Assembly: GCA_030689845.1 (NCBI GenBank)
Contig: JAUYHV010000261.1
Span: forward strand, 1-29,058
Reading direction: 5' to 3'
DNA: 29,058 bases
From: Dehalococcoidia bacterium
Lineage (GTDB): Bacteria; Chloroflexota; Dehalococcoidia; JACQUA01
Every line of letters begins with the position of its first letter. Within the stretch, counting starts at the first letter, position 1. The position numbers and the translations under genes are program-made. The notes beneath the pieces were generated by a model. It was given only the letters and a program-made list of their open reading frames with translations. It had not been told where the DNA came from and searched no databases. Shown here in pieces: positions 8,772-16,340 of this stretch.

Positions 8772-9242
8772 CTAACCTACTTCGATGATTTCAAGCTTCA
8801 AAGTTCCTGCCGGAGTGGAGACCGTAACCTTTTCCTTTTTCTTTCTTCCCAGCAGGGCGCTGCCCACAGGAGACTCGTTGGAGATTTTACCCTTGAGGGG
8901 GTCCGCTTCCTCCTTGCCGACGATGGTATATGTCTCCTGCTTGCCTTCCTGGTTTTTTACCGTGACGGTGCAGCCGAGGACGACCTTGCTGGTGTCATGG
9001 CAATCGCTATTAATGATGGAGGCGTTTTGTATTGTTTTTTCCAGGGTAAGGATACGACCCTCGGTGAACGCCTGTTCGTTCTTGGCTTCCTCGTATTCGG
9101 CGTTATTGTCCGTACCCCCCAGTTCGATGGCCTTGTGGATCTTGTCGGCAACCTCCTGGCGGCGGACGGTGCGCAGGTTTTCCAGTTCTGCTTCCAGCTT
9201 GGTTAAACCTTCTTGAGTTAAATAAACTTCTTTTTGGGTCAT
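8772..9242 (-). CDS. greA: Transcription elongation factor GreA
   Basis: GreA rescues backtracked RNA polymerase by stimulating transcript cleavage through the secondary channel. The 156-residue protein has the N-terminal coiled coil (LTKLEAELENLRTVRRQEV; then GGTDNNAEYEEAKNEQ). The acidic D/E residues at the coiled-coil tip are in the DNNAEYEEAK segment. The C-terminal FKBP-like domain follows, with the family motif ISNESPVGSALLGRKK. Start ATG at 9240-9242, with GGAC and AAGAGA purine stretches upstream. It is the first gene of greA-lysS-serS-DUF1786. Its leader carries a promoter at 9316-9344 and a terminator-like hairpin at 9275-9304, which suggests attenuation. Confidence 0.95.
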   Translation of the reverse strand: MTQKEVYLTQEGLTKLEAELENLRTVRRQEVADKIHKAIELGGTDNNAEYEEAKNEQAFTEGRILTLEKTIQNASIINSDCHDTSKVVLGCTVTVKNQEGKQETYTIVGKEEADPLKGKISNESPVGSALLGRKKKEKVTVSTPAGTLKLEIIEVG

Positions 9243-9274
9243 GTCTCTTCGTCCTCAGACAACAATAAAAACAA

Positions 9275-9304
9275 AGAGCGCCACCATAATATATTATGCG
9301 CTCT
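9275..9304 (-). terminator. Terminator-like hairpin in the greA leader
   Basis: On the minus strand the transcript would fold a 7-bp stem AGAGCGC/GCGCTCT. The loop itself contains the palindrome ATAATATATTAT. The stem is followed by the U-rich run TTTGTTTTTATTGTT. This is the layout of an intrinsic terminator. It lies between the likely greA promoter and the greA start codon, so it may act as an attenuator. Confidence 0.6.
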
Positions 9305-9315
9305 CAAACAGTGAA

Positions 9316-9344
9316 ATTATATAACATAAATCCAGTGATGTAAA
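9316..9344 (-). promoter_or_regulatory. Probable sigma70 promoter of the greA-lysS-serS-DUF1786 operon
   Basis: Minus-strand -35 TTTACA (9339-9344), 17-base spacer, perfect -10 TATAAT (9316-9321). The start point would be near 9309, leaving a leader of roughly 67 bases that begins almost directly with the terminator-like hairpin. Confidence 0.65.
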
Positions 9345-9357
9345 GCCTTTTATGCTT

Positions 9358-9468
9358 TCACCAGCGCCAGCCCTGTTTCCGCAATTTATCCTGCCTCCAG
9401 AGCCTGAAGACAAGAGCCACCACCATATTTATGGCCGGAAGGACTATGCCCAAAGCTACGAGCAGCAT
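9358..9468 (-). CDS. Possible small single-span membrane peptide (36 residues)
   Basis: A minus-strand frame starts at ATG 9466-9468 and stops at TGA 9358-9360. It would encode a hydrophobic N-terminal helix (MLLVALGIVLPAINMVVALV) followed by a basic, Trp-rich tail (RLWRQDKLRKQGWRW). Its start overlaps the end of the HicB-like gene by 13 bases, which could couple translation. No Shine-Dalgarno site is evident. A short helix plus charged tail resembles some small membrane peptides, including type I toxins, but no family is recognised. It may be a chance frame. Confidence 0.3.
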   Translation of the reverse strand: MLLVALGIVLPAINMVVALVFRLWRQDKLRKQGWRW

Positions 9469-9650
9469 ATTTGAGAATATGATACCGGTGGCTTTTCTGT
9501 TTTTTCAAAGTGACACCGGACAGCATCCTGAACCACTGATTTTAACTCGTCAAGGGTGTCGGCTTCAGTGAATATTGCGTGGTCAAGCGCCCTGGCGTTG
9601 TAACCACCTTCGGCGGCCTCCTCAACAAGAAAGATGACTTCTCTTTCCAT
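9456..9650 (-). CDS. HicB-like antitoxin-family protein with atypical C-terminus
   Basis: This 64-residue protein has the compact HicB-like (partial RNase H-like fold) sequence: EREVIFLVEEAAEGGYNARA, then IFTEADTLDELKSVVQDAVRCHF. The start ATG (9648-9650) has an excellent GGAGG site 6 bases upstream, so translation is likely. Homologues I know usually end with a strand of the RLHFVRDEV type. Here the protein instead ends KPPVSYSQICCS, suggesting a diverged or truncated tail. HicB antitoxins normally pair with a HicA toxin. No HicA is present here; the next frame downstream is a 36-residue membrane-like ORF. The position beside a transposase remnant suggests accessory DNA. It may be an orphan or decaying antitoxin. 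Confidence 0.65.
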   Translation of the reverse strand: MEREVIFLVEEAAEGGYNARALDHAIFTEADTLDELKSVVQDAVRCHFEKTEKPPVSYSQICCS

Positions 9651-9720
9651 TGCAATCCTCCAACAAGGGTAATCATGCGTAATATTTTATTTTTATGGAA
9701 TCCAGCTTACCTGATTTAAT

Positions 9721-9861
9721 TCACTTCGTCAAGAGAATGCACTCGTTTGGTAGTCCGGTTAACCACCGATTCACCCCGGGGATTTTAAAATAACATTTTA
9801 AGAACTCATCGGGGGTAAGGTAATTTAGAGACTGATGAGGACACAGAGCATTCCCCACTCT
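9721..9861 (-). pseudogene. Transposase/integrase C-terminal remnant (IS481/IS3-like rve family)
   Basis: A minus-strand frame closed by TGA at 9721-9723 reads PHQSLNYLTPDEFLKCYFKI. This is the signature end of DDE integrase-core transposases, in which a Pro-His-x-x-Leu-x-x-x-Thr-Pro motif near the C-terminus is common. An in-frame stop at 9862-9864 cuts it off after about 8 unrelated residues, and no start codon or upstream catalytic domain is visible. It is therefore a short leftover of an insertion sequence between the HicB-like gene and mntP. Terminal repeats were not found. Confidence 0.6.
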
Positions 9862-9911
9862 TTACCATTCAAGTGACTTTCTGGAGGAAGGTAAGGCCAG
9901 TTGCTCTCGGA

Positions 9912-10469
9912 CTATACCAGGTGGTCCAGTACTATTTTTATGCCTATGCCGATTAATATCAGCCCCCCGACGGCTTCTATCCGTTTTTCAAAGAAACCCC
10001 CGAGGGCGCTGCCGATAAAAAAGGCGATAAACGAAAGGAAAAAGGTTATTGCCCCGATTATCAGGGCCGGAGCCATTATGGAAATGTCCAGGAAGGAAAG
10101 GCTGAGGCCGACGGCAAAGGCGTCGATACTGGTAGCCACCGCCAGGACGAACAGGACCGGTATGGTCAGGCTGCCGTTTTTCTTCCCGCCGGCGTCAACC
10201 TTGAAGGATTCGTAAATCATCTTGCCGCCGATGGCAGCCAGCAGGCCGAAGGCAATCCAGTGGTCGATGCCGGAAATCAAATCCCGTACTCTTGTCCCCG
10301 CCAGCCACCCCAGCACCGGCATTATTGCCTGGAACCCCCCGAAAAAGGCCGCGACCTTGATGGCGTTGGCTGCCCTGGAAGTTTTTACGGCCAGCCCCCT
10401 GGTCACGGAGACGGCAAAAGCATCCATAGACAGCCCCAGGGCGATGAATACGATGGGAATAATACTCAT
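9912..10469 (-). CDS. mntP: Manganese efflux pump MntP
   Basis: This 185-residue integral membrane protein exports Mn2+. It has six predicted hydrophobic helices and the family's two repeated Asp-containing helix signatures: ALGLSMDAFAVSVTRGLAVK near the N-terminus and ATSIDAFAVGLSLSF near the middle. Length matches MntP. The ATG at 10467-10469 has only a weak AAAGAG site upstream. It stands alone between the transposase remnant and bioB. Known mntP genes are often controlled by Mn2+ through a yybP-ykoY riboswitch or MntR; I could not recognise the riboswitch in the 140 bases upstream. Confidence 0.92.
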   Translation of the reverse strand: MSIIPIVFIALGLSMDAFAVSVTRGLAVKTSRAANAIKVAAFFGGFQAIMPVLGWLAGTRVRDLISGIDHWIAFGLLAAIGGKMIYESFKVDAGGKKNGSLTIPVLFVLAVATSIDAFAVGLSLSFLDISIMAPALIIGAITFFLSFIAFFIGSALGGFFEKRIEAVGGLILIGIGIKIVLDHLV

Positions 10470-10610
10470 TTGAAAAACTCTTTGTACCTGTTATCGGGAT
10501 ATTACTTGATATTTATAATAAAGATGGGAGAATTATGAATCTGAAAGTGGTCTCCCTGTCACCCTTCTATATTTCAATGTATCGATAATGACTGGCGTCG
10601 CTTAGACCTG

Positions 10611-11609
10611 TCAATAACGAACGGCCGTCTCCCCGCTGACCTCCTGGACCACCTCGAAGCCCATGTCGGAAACCATCTGCCAGGCTTCCTGCGGCGACTG
10701 TCCCGGGGTGGTGAGGTAGCCGGAGACAAAAAGGGAGTTGGCCGGGTAGAGGCTGAGGGGCTGGAGCATGCGCAGGTGGTGCTCCCTCCCCCCGGCTACC
10801 CTTATCTCCGTCGCCGGGTTGATGAAGCGGACCAGGCAGAGGATGGCAAGGCACTTCAAAGGGGTAAGGTACCGGACTTCCTCCAGTGGCGTCCCCGGCA
10901 CGGGGTGAAAGAAGTTGACGGGTATGGATGCCGGATTTAATTCCCTCAGGGAAAAGCAAAGGTCCGTGATGTCGTCTTCCGTCTCACCCATGCCGAAAAG
11001 GGCGCCGCAGCAGAGTTCCAGCCCGGCATCCCGGGCATTGCGCAGGGTTTCCAGCCTTTCCTGGTAGCTGTGGGTGGTGCAGATATCCCCGTAATAACGG
11101 CGGCTGGTATTGAGGTTGTGGTTGTAACGGTCGACCCCGGCTTCTTTGAGAGCCCTGGCGGCAGAAGCGTCCAGGAAACCCAGGGAGGTGCAGATGCTTA
11201 TGTCGACGGCGCTCTTGATTCTTGTTACCGCCCGGCAGAACCGGTCCAGTTCTTTACTGCCGGGGGCCTGGCCGCTGGCTACGATGCAGTACCTGATGGC
11301 CCGGGCCTCTTTTGCTTTAACAGCACCCTCGACCATGGATTCCTCGTCGAGCACAGGATAACTGTCTATGGCGGCGCTGGAGACAGCCGACTGGGAGCAG
11401 TAGGAGCAGTCCTCGGTGCAGAGGCCGCTCTTGGCGTTGAGTATCATGTGGAGCAGGACCCTGTTGTCGAAATGGGCCTTCCTCACCATGTAGGCAGCGG
11501 CCAGCAGGTCCAGGAGTTGTTCCCGCGGGACTGCCAGGACCTTCCGGCATTCCTCCCGGCTCGGGATTTCACCGCGGAGGGCTTTTTCAGCCAGGGTTTT
11601 ATAGTTCAT
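10611..11609 (-). CDS. bioB: Biotin synthase
   Basis: BioB is the radical-SAM enzyme that inserts sulfur into dethiobiotin. The 332-residue protein has the [4Fe-4S]/SAM motif C64-x3-C68-x2-C71 within CTEDCSYC. The probable ligands of the auxiliary [2Fe-2S] cluster are C108, C140, C200 or C201, and R270 (in EIRVAGGREHHLR). The substrate-site signature RYNHNLNTS is at 161-169. Start ATG at 11607-11609 has a clear GGAGGT site 8 bases upstream. It is the last gene of the biotin operon, 55 bases after bioD. No anomaly. Confidence 0.97.
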   Translation of the reverse strand: MNYKTLAEKALRGEIPSREECRKVLAVPREQLLDLLAAAYMVRKAHFDNRVLLHMILNAKSGLCTEDCSYCSQSAVSSAAIDSYPVLDEESMVEGAVKAKEARAIRYCIVASGQAPGSKELDRFCRAVTRIKSAVDISICTSLGFLDASAARALKEAGVDRYNHNLNTSRRYYGDICTTHSYQERLETLRNARDAGLELCCGALFGMGETEDDITDLCFSLRELNPASIPVNFFHPVPGTPLEEVRYLTPLKCLAILCLVRFINPATEIRVAGGREHHLRMLQPLSLYPANSLFVSGYLTTPGQSPQEAWQMVSDMGFEVVQEVSGETAVRY

Positions 11610-11664
11610 GGGAGCGACCTCCGGAAAATTAATAATAATAAGAACAAAGGGGACCGCCAGGATT

Positions 11665-12399
11665 TCACGGCAAAACGGGTTTTACCTGCCTTTTTTCCCC
11701 CGCCATGCTTCGGATACCGGCCAGGTCAAGATTATTTTTAACCGCCTCTTTTATGGTTTCGGGATTGACCTGCCGCAGGAAGGGTATTACCCCCAGGACG
11801 GGAGCTTTGCCCCAGCGGCGGATTGCGCCGGGGTTCAGCGCCCCGGACGGTCCCGGTGAGGGCGACGTGTGGTTGACAACGACACCTGTAACGGGAATGC
11901 TTTCCCGGCTGGCATAGTAGAGGCTCAGGAGGGTATGGTTGATGGTCCCGAGGCTGCCCCGGCTTACCAAAAGTATGGGGATTTCCAGTTCCCGGGCCAG
12001 TTCCGCCATGAGGTATTCCCCGTACAAGGGTGAAAGGAGACCCCCGGCACCCTCTACCAGGACAATATCGTGGCGCTGCTTCAAGGTTTCGAAAGCCTTT
12101 TTTATCAGGGAGAGGTCTATCACGACTCCCGCCCTTTCCGCAGCCAGGGCCGGTGTTATAGGCTCCTGCAGGGCATAAGGGTTCACCAGATCCATTTCAT
12201 CCCGGCTTTGGGCCATGTTCCCCAGGAAAACAGCGTCTTCAGCCAGGCAGCGCCCGCCTTCCATGTGGCAGCCTGTTTCCACGGGTTTCATTACTCCCGC
12301 GTCAATCCCTTCGTCCCGCAGGACGGCTGCCAGGCCCCCGGTTAGGAGGGTCTTGCCGACTCCCGTGTCCGTGCCCGTGATAAATATGCCCCCGGCCAT
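11665..12399 (-). CDS. bioD: Dethiobiotin synthetase
   Basis: BioD closes the ureido ring: it carboxylates 7,8-diaminopelargonate to dethiobiotin using ATP. The 244-residue protein has the P-loop GTDTGVGKT at 9-17, the catalytic lysine in MKPVETG (K38) and the VEGAGGLLSPL switch-like motif. The start codon directly abuts the bioA stop (TAG then ATG, no gap), so translation is probably coupled. It lies between bioA and bioB in the operon. The C-terminal tail (about 20 residues, basic) is somewhat longer than in short BioD proteins. Confidence 0.96.
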   Translation of the reverse strand: MAGGIFITGTDTGVGKTLLTGGLAAVLRDEGIDAGVMKPVETGCHMEGGRCLAEDAVFLGNMAQSRDEMDLVNPYALQEPITPALAAERAGVVIDLSLIKKAFETLKQRHDIVLVEGAGGLLSPLYGEYLMAELARELEIPILLVSRGSLGTINHTLLSLYYASRESIPVTGVVVNHTSPSPGPSGALNPGAIRRWGKAPVLGVIPFLRQVNPETIKEAVKNNLDLAGIRSMAGEKRQVKPVLP

Positions 12400-13776
12400 C
12401 TAAGCCCCCGTAACTTCCTTTATGGAATCGTAGGTTTTTTCCAGGATTTCCCGGAGCTGTTTGTCCGTGATGGTCAGAGGAGGCATTAAAACGATGACAT
12501 CGCCCAGGGGCCTTATAATAAGTCCCTTTTTCCGCGCCGTCTGGATGACCTTTATACCTATCTTCTCCTCGTAGGGGTAAGGCTCCTTGCTGTCGCAGTC
12601 TTTTATCAGTTCTATGCCTATCATGAATCCTGCCTGGCGGACATCCCCGACATGGCTCAGCCTGTAAAGGGCCTGGAGGTTTTCCTTGAGCCATTCTATC
12701 TTTGGCTGCATAGTTTCTATGGTTTTTTCCCTTTCAAATATCGCCAGGTTCGCCAGGGCGGCGGCGCAGGCCAGGGGATTGGCGGTATAGGTGTGGCCGT
12801 GAAAGAAGGTCTTTTTCTCTTTGTACTCGCCGCAAAAAGCGTTGAATATTTCCGGGGTGGTCATGGTGACTGCCAGGGGCAGATAGCCCCCGGTGATGCC
12901 TTTTGCCGCGGCCATGAAGTCCGGCGTTATTCCCTCCTGCTGGCAGGCGAACATGGAACCCGTGCGCCCGAAACCCGTGGCCACCTCGTCGGCAATGAAA
13001 AGAATGCCGTATTTTGCCGCCAGTTCCCTCACTTTCGCGGTATAACCGGGAGGAAAAACTATCATCCCGCCGGCTCCCTGGACCAGGGGTTCCATGATAA
13101 CGGCCGCCGCTTCTCCCCGGCAGCGGGACATGGCTTCTTCCACGTCTGCCAGGCAGGACATCCCGCAAGAAGGAAATTCTTTTTTCAGGTAGCAGCGGTA
13201 GCAATAAGCGGATGGGACCTGGATGGCATCGAAAAGGAGGGGTTTGTATACCTGGTGGAAAAGGTCTATGCCACCGACGCTGACCGAGCCAATGGTATCG
13301 CCGTGGTAACCGTTGGTGAAAGAAATAAAACGCTTCCTGGCCGGCTGGGGATCGTCGCGCTGCTGCCAGTACTGGTAAGCCGTTTTCAGGGCCACTTCCA
13401 CCGCCGTGGAGCCGTTGTCCGAAAAGAAGGTTTTTGACAGGCCGGGGGGGGAAATGCCCGCCAGCTTCTCAGCCAGCCTTATGGCCGGCTCATGGGTCAA
13501 CCCCAGGAAGGTGGAATGGGCGATGCGGCTGAGCTGTTCCATTAAAGCCAGGTCGATTTCCCTGCGGCGGTGGCCGTGGACGTTTACCCAGAGGGAAGAG
13601 ACGCCGTCAATGTAGCGGCGTCCTTCGGTGTCTATAAGGTAGTTTCCCTCCCCGGAAGCGATGACAACCTGGTCTTCTGCCTGCCAATCCGCCATCTGGG
13701 TAAAGGGGTGCCATACGTATTCCTTGTCCAGCCGCTCCAGGTCCTGTGTCCTGCTGGTGTATGTCTTTTTATCCAT
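12400..13776 (-). CDS. bioA: Adenosylmethionine-8-amino-7-oxononanoate aminotransferase
   Basis: BioA makes 7,8-diaminopelargonate from KAPA using PLP and, usually, SAM as amino donor. The 458-residue class III aminotransferase has the YVWHPFTQMADW N-terminal signature typical of BioA. It also has the PLP-binding aspartate in LFIADEVATGFGRTG and the Schiff-base lysine in AAAKGITGGYLPLAV. Start ATG at 13774-13776 lies 3 bases past the bioF stop, and the next gene bioD begins immediately at its own stop. The BioA versus other class III aminotransferase call is secured by motif and operon. Confidence 0.96.
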   Translation of the reverse strand: MDKKTYTSRTQDLERLDKEYVWHPFTQMADWQAEDQVVIASGEGNYLIDTEGRRYIDGVSSLWVNVHGHRRREIDLALMEQLSRIAHSTFLGLTHEPAIRLAEKLAGISPPGLSKTFFSDNGSTAVEVALKTAYQYWQQRDDPQPARKRFISFTNGYHGDTIGSVSVGGIDLFHQVYKPLLFDAIQVPSAYCYRCYLKKEFPSCGMSCLADVEEAMSRCRGEAAAVIMEPLVQGAGGMIVFPPGYTAKVRELAAKYGILFIADEVATGFGRTGSMFACQQEGITPDFMAAAKGITGGYLPLAVTMTTPEIFNAFCGEYKEKKTFFHGHTYTANPLACAAALANLAIFEREKTIETMQPKIEWLKENLQALYRLSHVGDVRQAGFMIGIELIKDCDSKEPYPYEEKIGIKVIQTARKKGLIIRPLGDVIVLMPPLTITDKQLREILEKTYDSIKEVTGA

Positions 13777-13779
13777 TTT

Positions 13780-14976
13780 TTATATTATTCCCAGACTGCG
13801 GCCTGTTTTTTTTATAACACCGACGGCGAAATCCAGGTCTTCCCTGGTGTGGGTGGCCATGGGGGATAGCCTTAGCCTGCATCCCCCTTCAGGCACCGAG
13901 GGGGGACGGAGGGAGGCGCACCAGACACCACCGCGCAATAAACTCTGCGCCATTTCGGAGGTCGTCAGGGGGTCTCCCGTTATGACGGGGACTATCTGGG
14001 TAGTTGATTTACCGGTATTAAATCCCAGCCCGGTGAGCTTATCCCTGATGTAAGAGGCGTTTTCCAGGAGCTTTTCGGGCAGGGAAGGGCTTTCTTCCAA
14101 TATAGTGAGGCTTTCCAGGGCGGCAGCCACGGAGGGGGGAGGGAGGGCGGTGCTGAAAATGAAGCTGCGGGAGTTATTTACCAGGTATTCGGCCAGTTCG
14201 CGGCTTCCGGCTATGAATCCTCCCAGGCTGCCCAGGGCTTTGCTCAGGGTGCCCATGATGACGGGGACTTTCTCTTCCAGGCCGAACTGCGAAACCAGGC
14301 CCTTCCCCCCGGGCCCGAGGGCGCCGGTAGCATGGGCCTCGTCCACCATCAGGGTGCACTCGAACCTTTCCGCCAGTTCCACCAGTCCGGGCAGGGGCGC
14401 GGTGTCACCGTCCATGCTGAAGACGGCATCGGTCACTATCAGCCTCCTGGTCGAGGGTGAAGCCCTGAGGGTGTTTTCCAGCCTTTCCCCGAGGTAAGCC
14501 AGGTTTTTGTGGGGATATATTTCTATTGCCGCCCTGCTCAAGCGGCTGCCGTCGATGATGCTGGCGTGGTTCAATTCGTCGCTGAAGATATGGTCGCCGG
14601 GCCCGGCGAGGCAGGAGATGGCCCCCAGGTTGGCGGCATAGCCGCTGGGGTAGAGGAGCGCCGCGTCTTTGCCTTTGAAAGAGGCGAGACGCCTTTCCAG
14701 TTCCTGCTGTAACGGGGTGTTGCCGCATATGAGGCGGGAAGCGCCGCTGCCGCAGCCGTATTTTTCAATGGCGGCTGCCGCGGCATTTTTCACCCTGGGA
14801 TGGGTTGCCAGGTCGAGGTAGTTATTCGAACACAGGTTCAAAACTTTGCGGTTATCCACCTCCACCCACGAACCCTGCTGGCTGGTAAGAACCTTCAGCT
14901 TTCTTTCCATGTGGCGGGAGGCCAGGCCCGATAAGGCGTTACGCAAATCGTTGTTGAGACGGGTTTCCTGTATCAT
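13780..14976 (-). CDS. bioF: 8-amino-7-oxononanoate synthase
   Basis: BioF condenses pimeloyl-thioester with alanine to give KAPA, the first step of ring assembly. The 398-residue PLP enzyme of the alpha-oxoamine synthase family shows CSNNYLDLATHPRV and GCGSGASRLICGNTPLQ. It also has the PLP contact motif VDEAHATGALGPGG and the Schiff-base lysine in GTLSKALGSLGGF. Its ATG overlaps the birA stop by 4 bases (ATGA), and bioA follows after 3 bases. Related enzymes (KBL, serine palmitoyltransferase) are less likely given the biotin context. Confidence 0.95.
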   Translation of the reverse strand: MIQETRLNNDLRNALSGLASRHMERKLKVLTSQQGSWVEVDNRKVLNLCSNNYLDLATHPRVKNAAAAAIEKYGCGSGASRLICGNTPLQQELERRLASFKGKDAALLYPSGYAANLGAISCLAGPGDHIFSDELNHASIIDGSRLSRAAIEIYPHKNLAYLGERLENTLRASPSTRRLIVTDAVFSMDGDTAPLPGLVELAERFECTLMVDEAHATGALGPGGKGLVSQFGLEEKVPVIMGTLSKALGSLGGFIAGSRELAEYLVNNSRSFIFSTALPPPSVAAALESLTILEESPSLPEKLLENASYIRDKLTGLGFNTGKSTTQIVPVITGDPLTTSEMAQSLLRGGVWCASLRPPSVPEGGCRLRLSPMATHTREDLDFAVGVIKKTGRSLGII

Positions 14977-15998
14977 GATAACCTACCCCCTTCTCCGCGC
15001 ACCATGATTATGTCGCCGGCCAGTATCCTGCTGGTCTTCCCGCCGGCATCTTCTATCAGCAGAGCGCCCTGGGGGTCGATATCAACGGCCCTGCCCAGGC
15101 AAAGGCCCTCCGGTGTTTCCGCCTTCACCTGGCGCCCCAGGATATTTGGCATGGAACGCCATGCCTTAAGGACCGGTTCCGCTCCCCCGGAAAGCAGCAG
15201 GTCATAATAGACCTCACAATTTTCTAACAAATTACCGAAGAACTCCCCCCGGTCTATCTTTCTCCCCAGTTCGAGGCTCAGGGAGGTGGCTGTGCCGTGC
15301 AGTTCAGGGGGCAGCCCGGTTTTTTCAACGTTAACATTTATTCCCATGCCCAGGATAATCATGTGCAGGGTGTCCGTCTCGGCTACCATTTCTCCCAGTA
15401 TGCCGGCTATTTTCTTTTCAGCCACGAGGACATCGTTGGGCCATTTCAACATTACCGGCAGTTTCCCCAGGTTCTTTATGGACTTCGCCACCGCCACGCC
15501 GGCGGCAAGGGTGATAATGGTAGCTTTTTGCGGGTGCAGGGGAGGCCGCAGCACAAGGGAGAACCAGAGCCCGCCCTGGGGGGAGACCCAGGTTCGGCCC
15601 CTGCGACCCCGCCCGTTCCTTTGCTGCTCGGCGATAACCACGGTACCTTCGGGCGCTCCCTTCCGGGCTGCCTCGGAAGCGGTTTCCTGGGTGGAATCCA
15701 GGATGGGGAAATGGAGGATATTTTTTCCGAAACACCGGGTTTTGAGAACGGCTTGTACGGCGGAAGGAGAAATAACGTCGGGGAGACCGTCAAGGCGGTA
15801 GCCGCGGTTCGTCTGGGAACTGACCCGGAACCCTTCCCGCCGTAAAGCTTCAACGTGTTTCCAGACGGCGGTCCTTGATATGCCCAGCTCCGTCCCGATT
15901 TCGTGGCCGGACAAATATTTTCCCCGGGAAGCAACCAGGCGCTGTATGATACGGTTTCGAAGGGTTTCCTGTTCCTGGTAATTGTTAACTATATTCAT
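14973..15998 (-). CDS. birA: Bifunctional biotin-protein ligase / biotin operon repressor
   Basis: BirA attaches biotin to carrier proteins and, as biotinyl-AMP-bound dimer, represses biotin genes. The N-terminal winged helix (SGHEIGTELGISRTAVWKHV) is followed by the ligase core with the adenylation motif GRGRRGRTWVSP, the KWPNDVLV signature and a small C-terminal SH3-like domain. I chose ATG 15996-15998 (341 residues). A longer frame from a TTG at 16011-16013 would begin inside the -10 box of the promoter, so it could not be transcribed. No Shine-Dalgarno site precedes this ATG, and the predicted transcript start is only about 7-10 bases upstream, so the message may be nearly leaderless. It heads birA-bioF-bioA-bioD-bioB and overlaps bioF by 4 bases. 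Confidence 0.94.
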   Translation of the reverse strand: MNIVNNYQEQETLRNRIIQRLVASRGKYLSGHEIGTELGISRTAVWKHVEALRREGFRVSSQTNRGYRLDGLPDVISPSAVQAVLKTRCFGKNILHFPILDSTQETASEAARKGAPEGTVVIAEQQRNGRGRRGRTWVSPQGGLWFSLVLRPPLHPQKATIITLAAGVAVAKSIKNLGKLPVMLKWPNDVLVAEKKIAGILGEMVAETDTLHMIILGMGINVNVEKTGLPPELHGTATSLSLELGRKIDRGEFFGNLLENCEVYYDLLLSGGAEPVLKAWRSMPNILGRQVKAETPEGLCLGRAVDIDPQGALLIEDAGGKTSRILAGDIIMVRGEGGRLS

Positions 15999-16016
15999 AA
16001 TGAGGGTTAACAATTA
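15979..16016. promoter_or_regulatory. BirA-type operator of the biotin operon
   Basis: Two perfect inverted 11-base arms, TAATTGTTAAC (15979-15989) and GTTAACAATTA (16006-16016), are separated by 16 bases. This matches the known BirA box layout (TTGTTAAC, about 15 bases, GTTAACAA). It covers the downstream edge of the -10 box and the birA start codon, so bound BirA would block both polymerase and early elongation. Confidence 0.88.
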
Positions 16017-16042
16017 TATTACACGGGCTTCGCACGTGTCAA
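16013..16042 (-). promoter_or_regulatory. Sigma70 promoter of the birA-bioFADB operon
   Basis: Minus-strand consensus -35 TTGACA (16037-16042) and consensus -10 TATAAT (16013-16018) with an 18-base spacer. The right arm of the BirA operator overlaps the -10 box. The predicted start is near 16006. Confidence 0.82.
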
Positions 16043-16142
16043 TCGTTCCTGCAACTTGTCCCCATCGGGGGTTGGGGAGTCCTCTTTCGGAAAAAAACAG
16101 GTCTATACTCGGGGGAGTCCGGGAAAATTTTATAAAAGGTTA

Positions 16143-16171
16143 TTCACATGTTCGGGTTGTTCCGTTATAAT
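16143..16171 (+). promoter_or_regulatory. Possible distal promoter of the repeat-protein gene
   Basis: Plus-strand TTCACA (16143-16148), 17-base spacer, perfect TATAAT (16166-16171). It points at the secreted protein gene 280 bases downstream. Confidence 0.45.
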
Positions 16172-16312
16172 AGGGTGTCGAATTAAAGTTTTAAGGGTTT
16201 GCCCGAAACTGCTTTAATCCGCCTGGGCACAATAAGATAAAAAAGGGGTTGCTTATGTTTCCGCTTCTAACCGGGAACAATCTACTTGCATAGATTTTAC
16301 ATGAAGAAGGGT

Positions 16313-16340
16313 TTGAAGCATAATAGATAGATGGTATAAT
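16313..16340 (+). promoter_or_regulatory. Probable proximal promoter of the repeat-protein gene
   Basis: Plus-strand TTGAAG (16313-16318), 16-base spacer, perfect TATAAT (16335-16340). The start point would be near 16347, leaving a leader of about 105 bases before the GTG start. Confidence 0.5.

Noticed and set aside
10470..10610. Possible yybP-ykoY manganese riboswitch upstream of mntP
   Set aside because: The conserved bases of that riboswitch could not be matched by eye; a covariance-model scan would decide.
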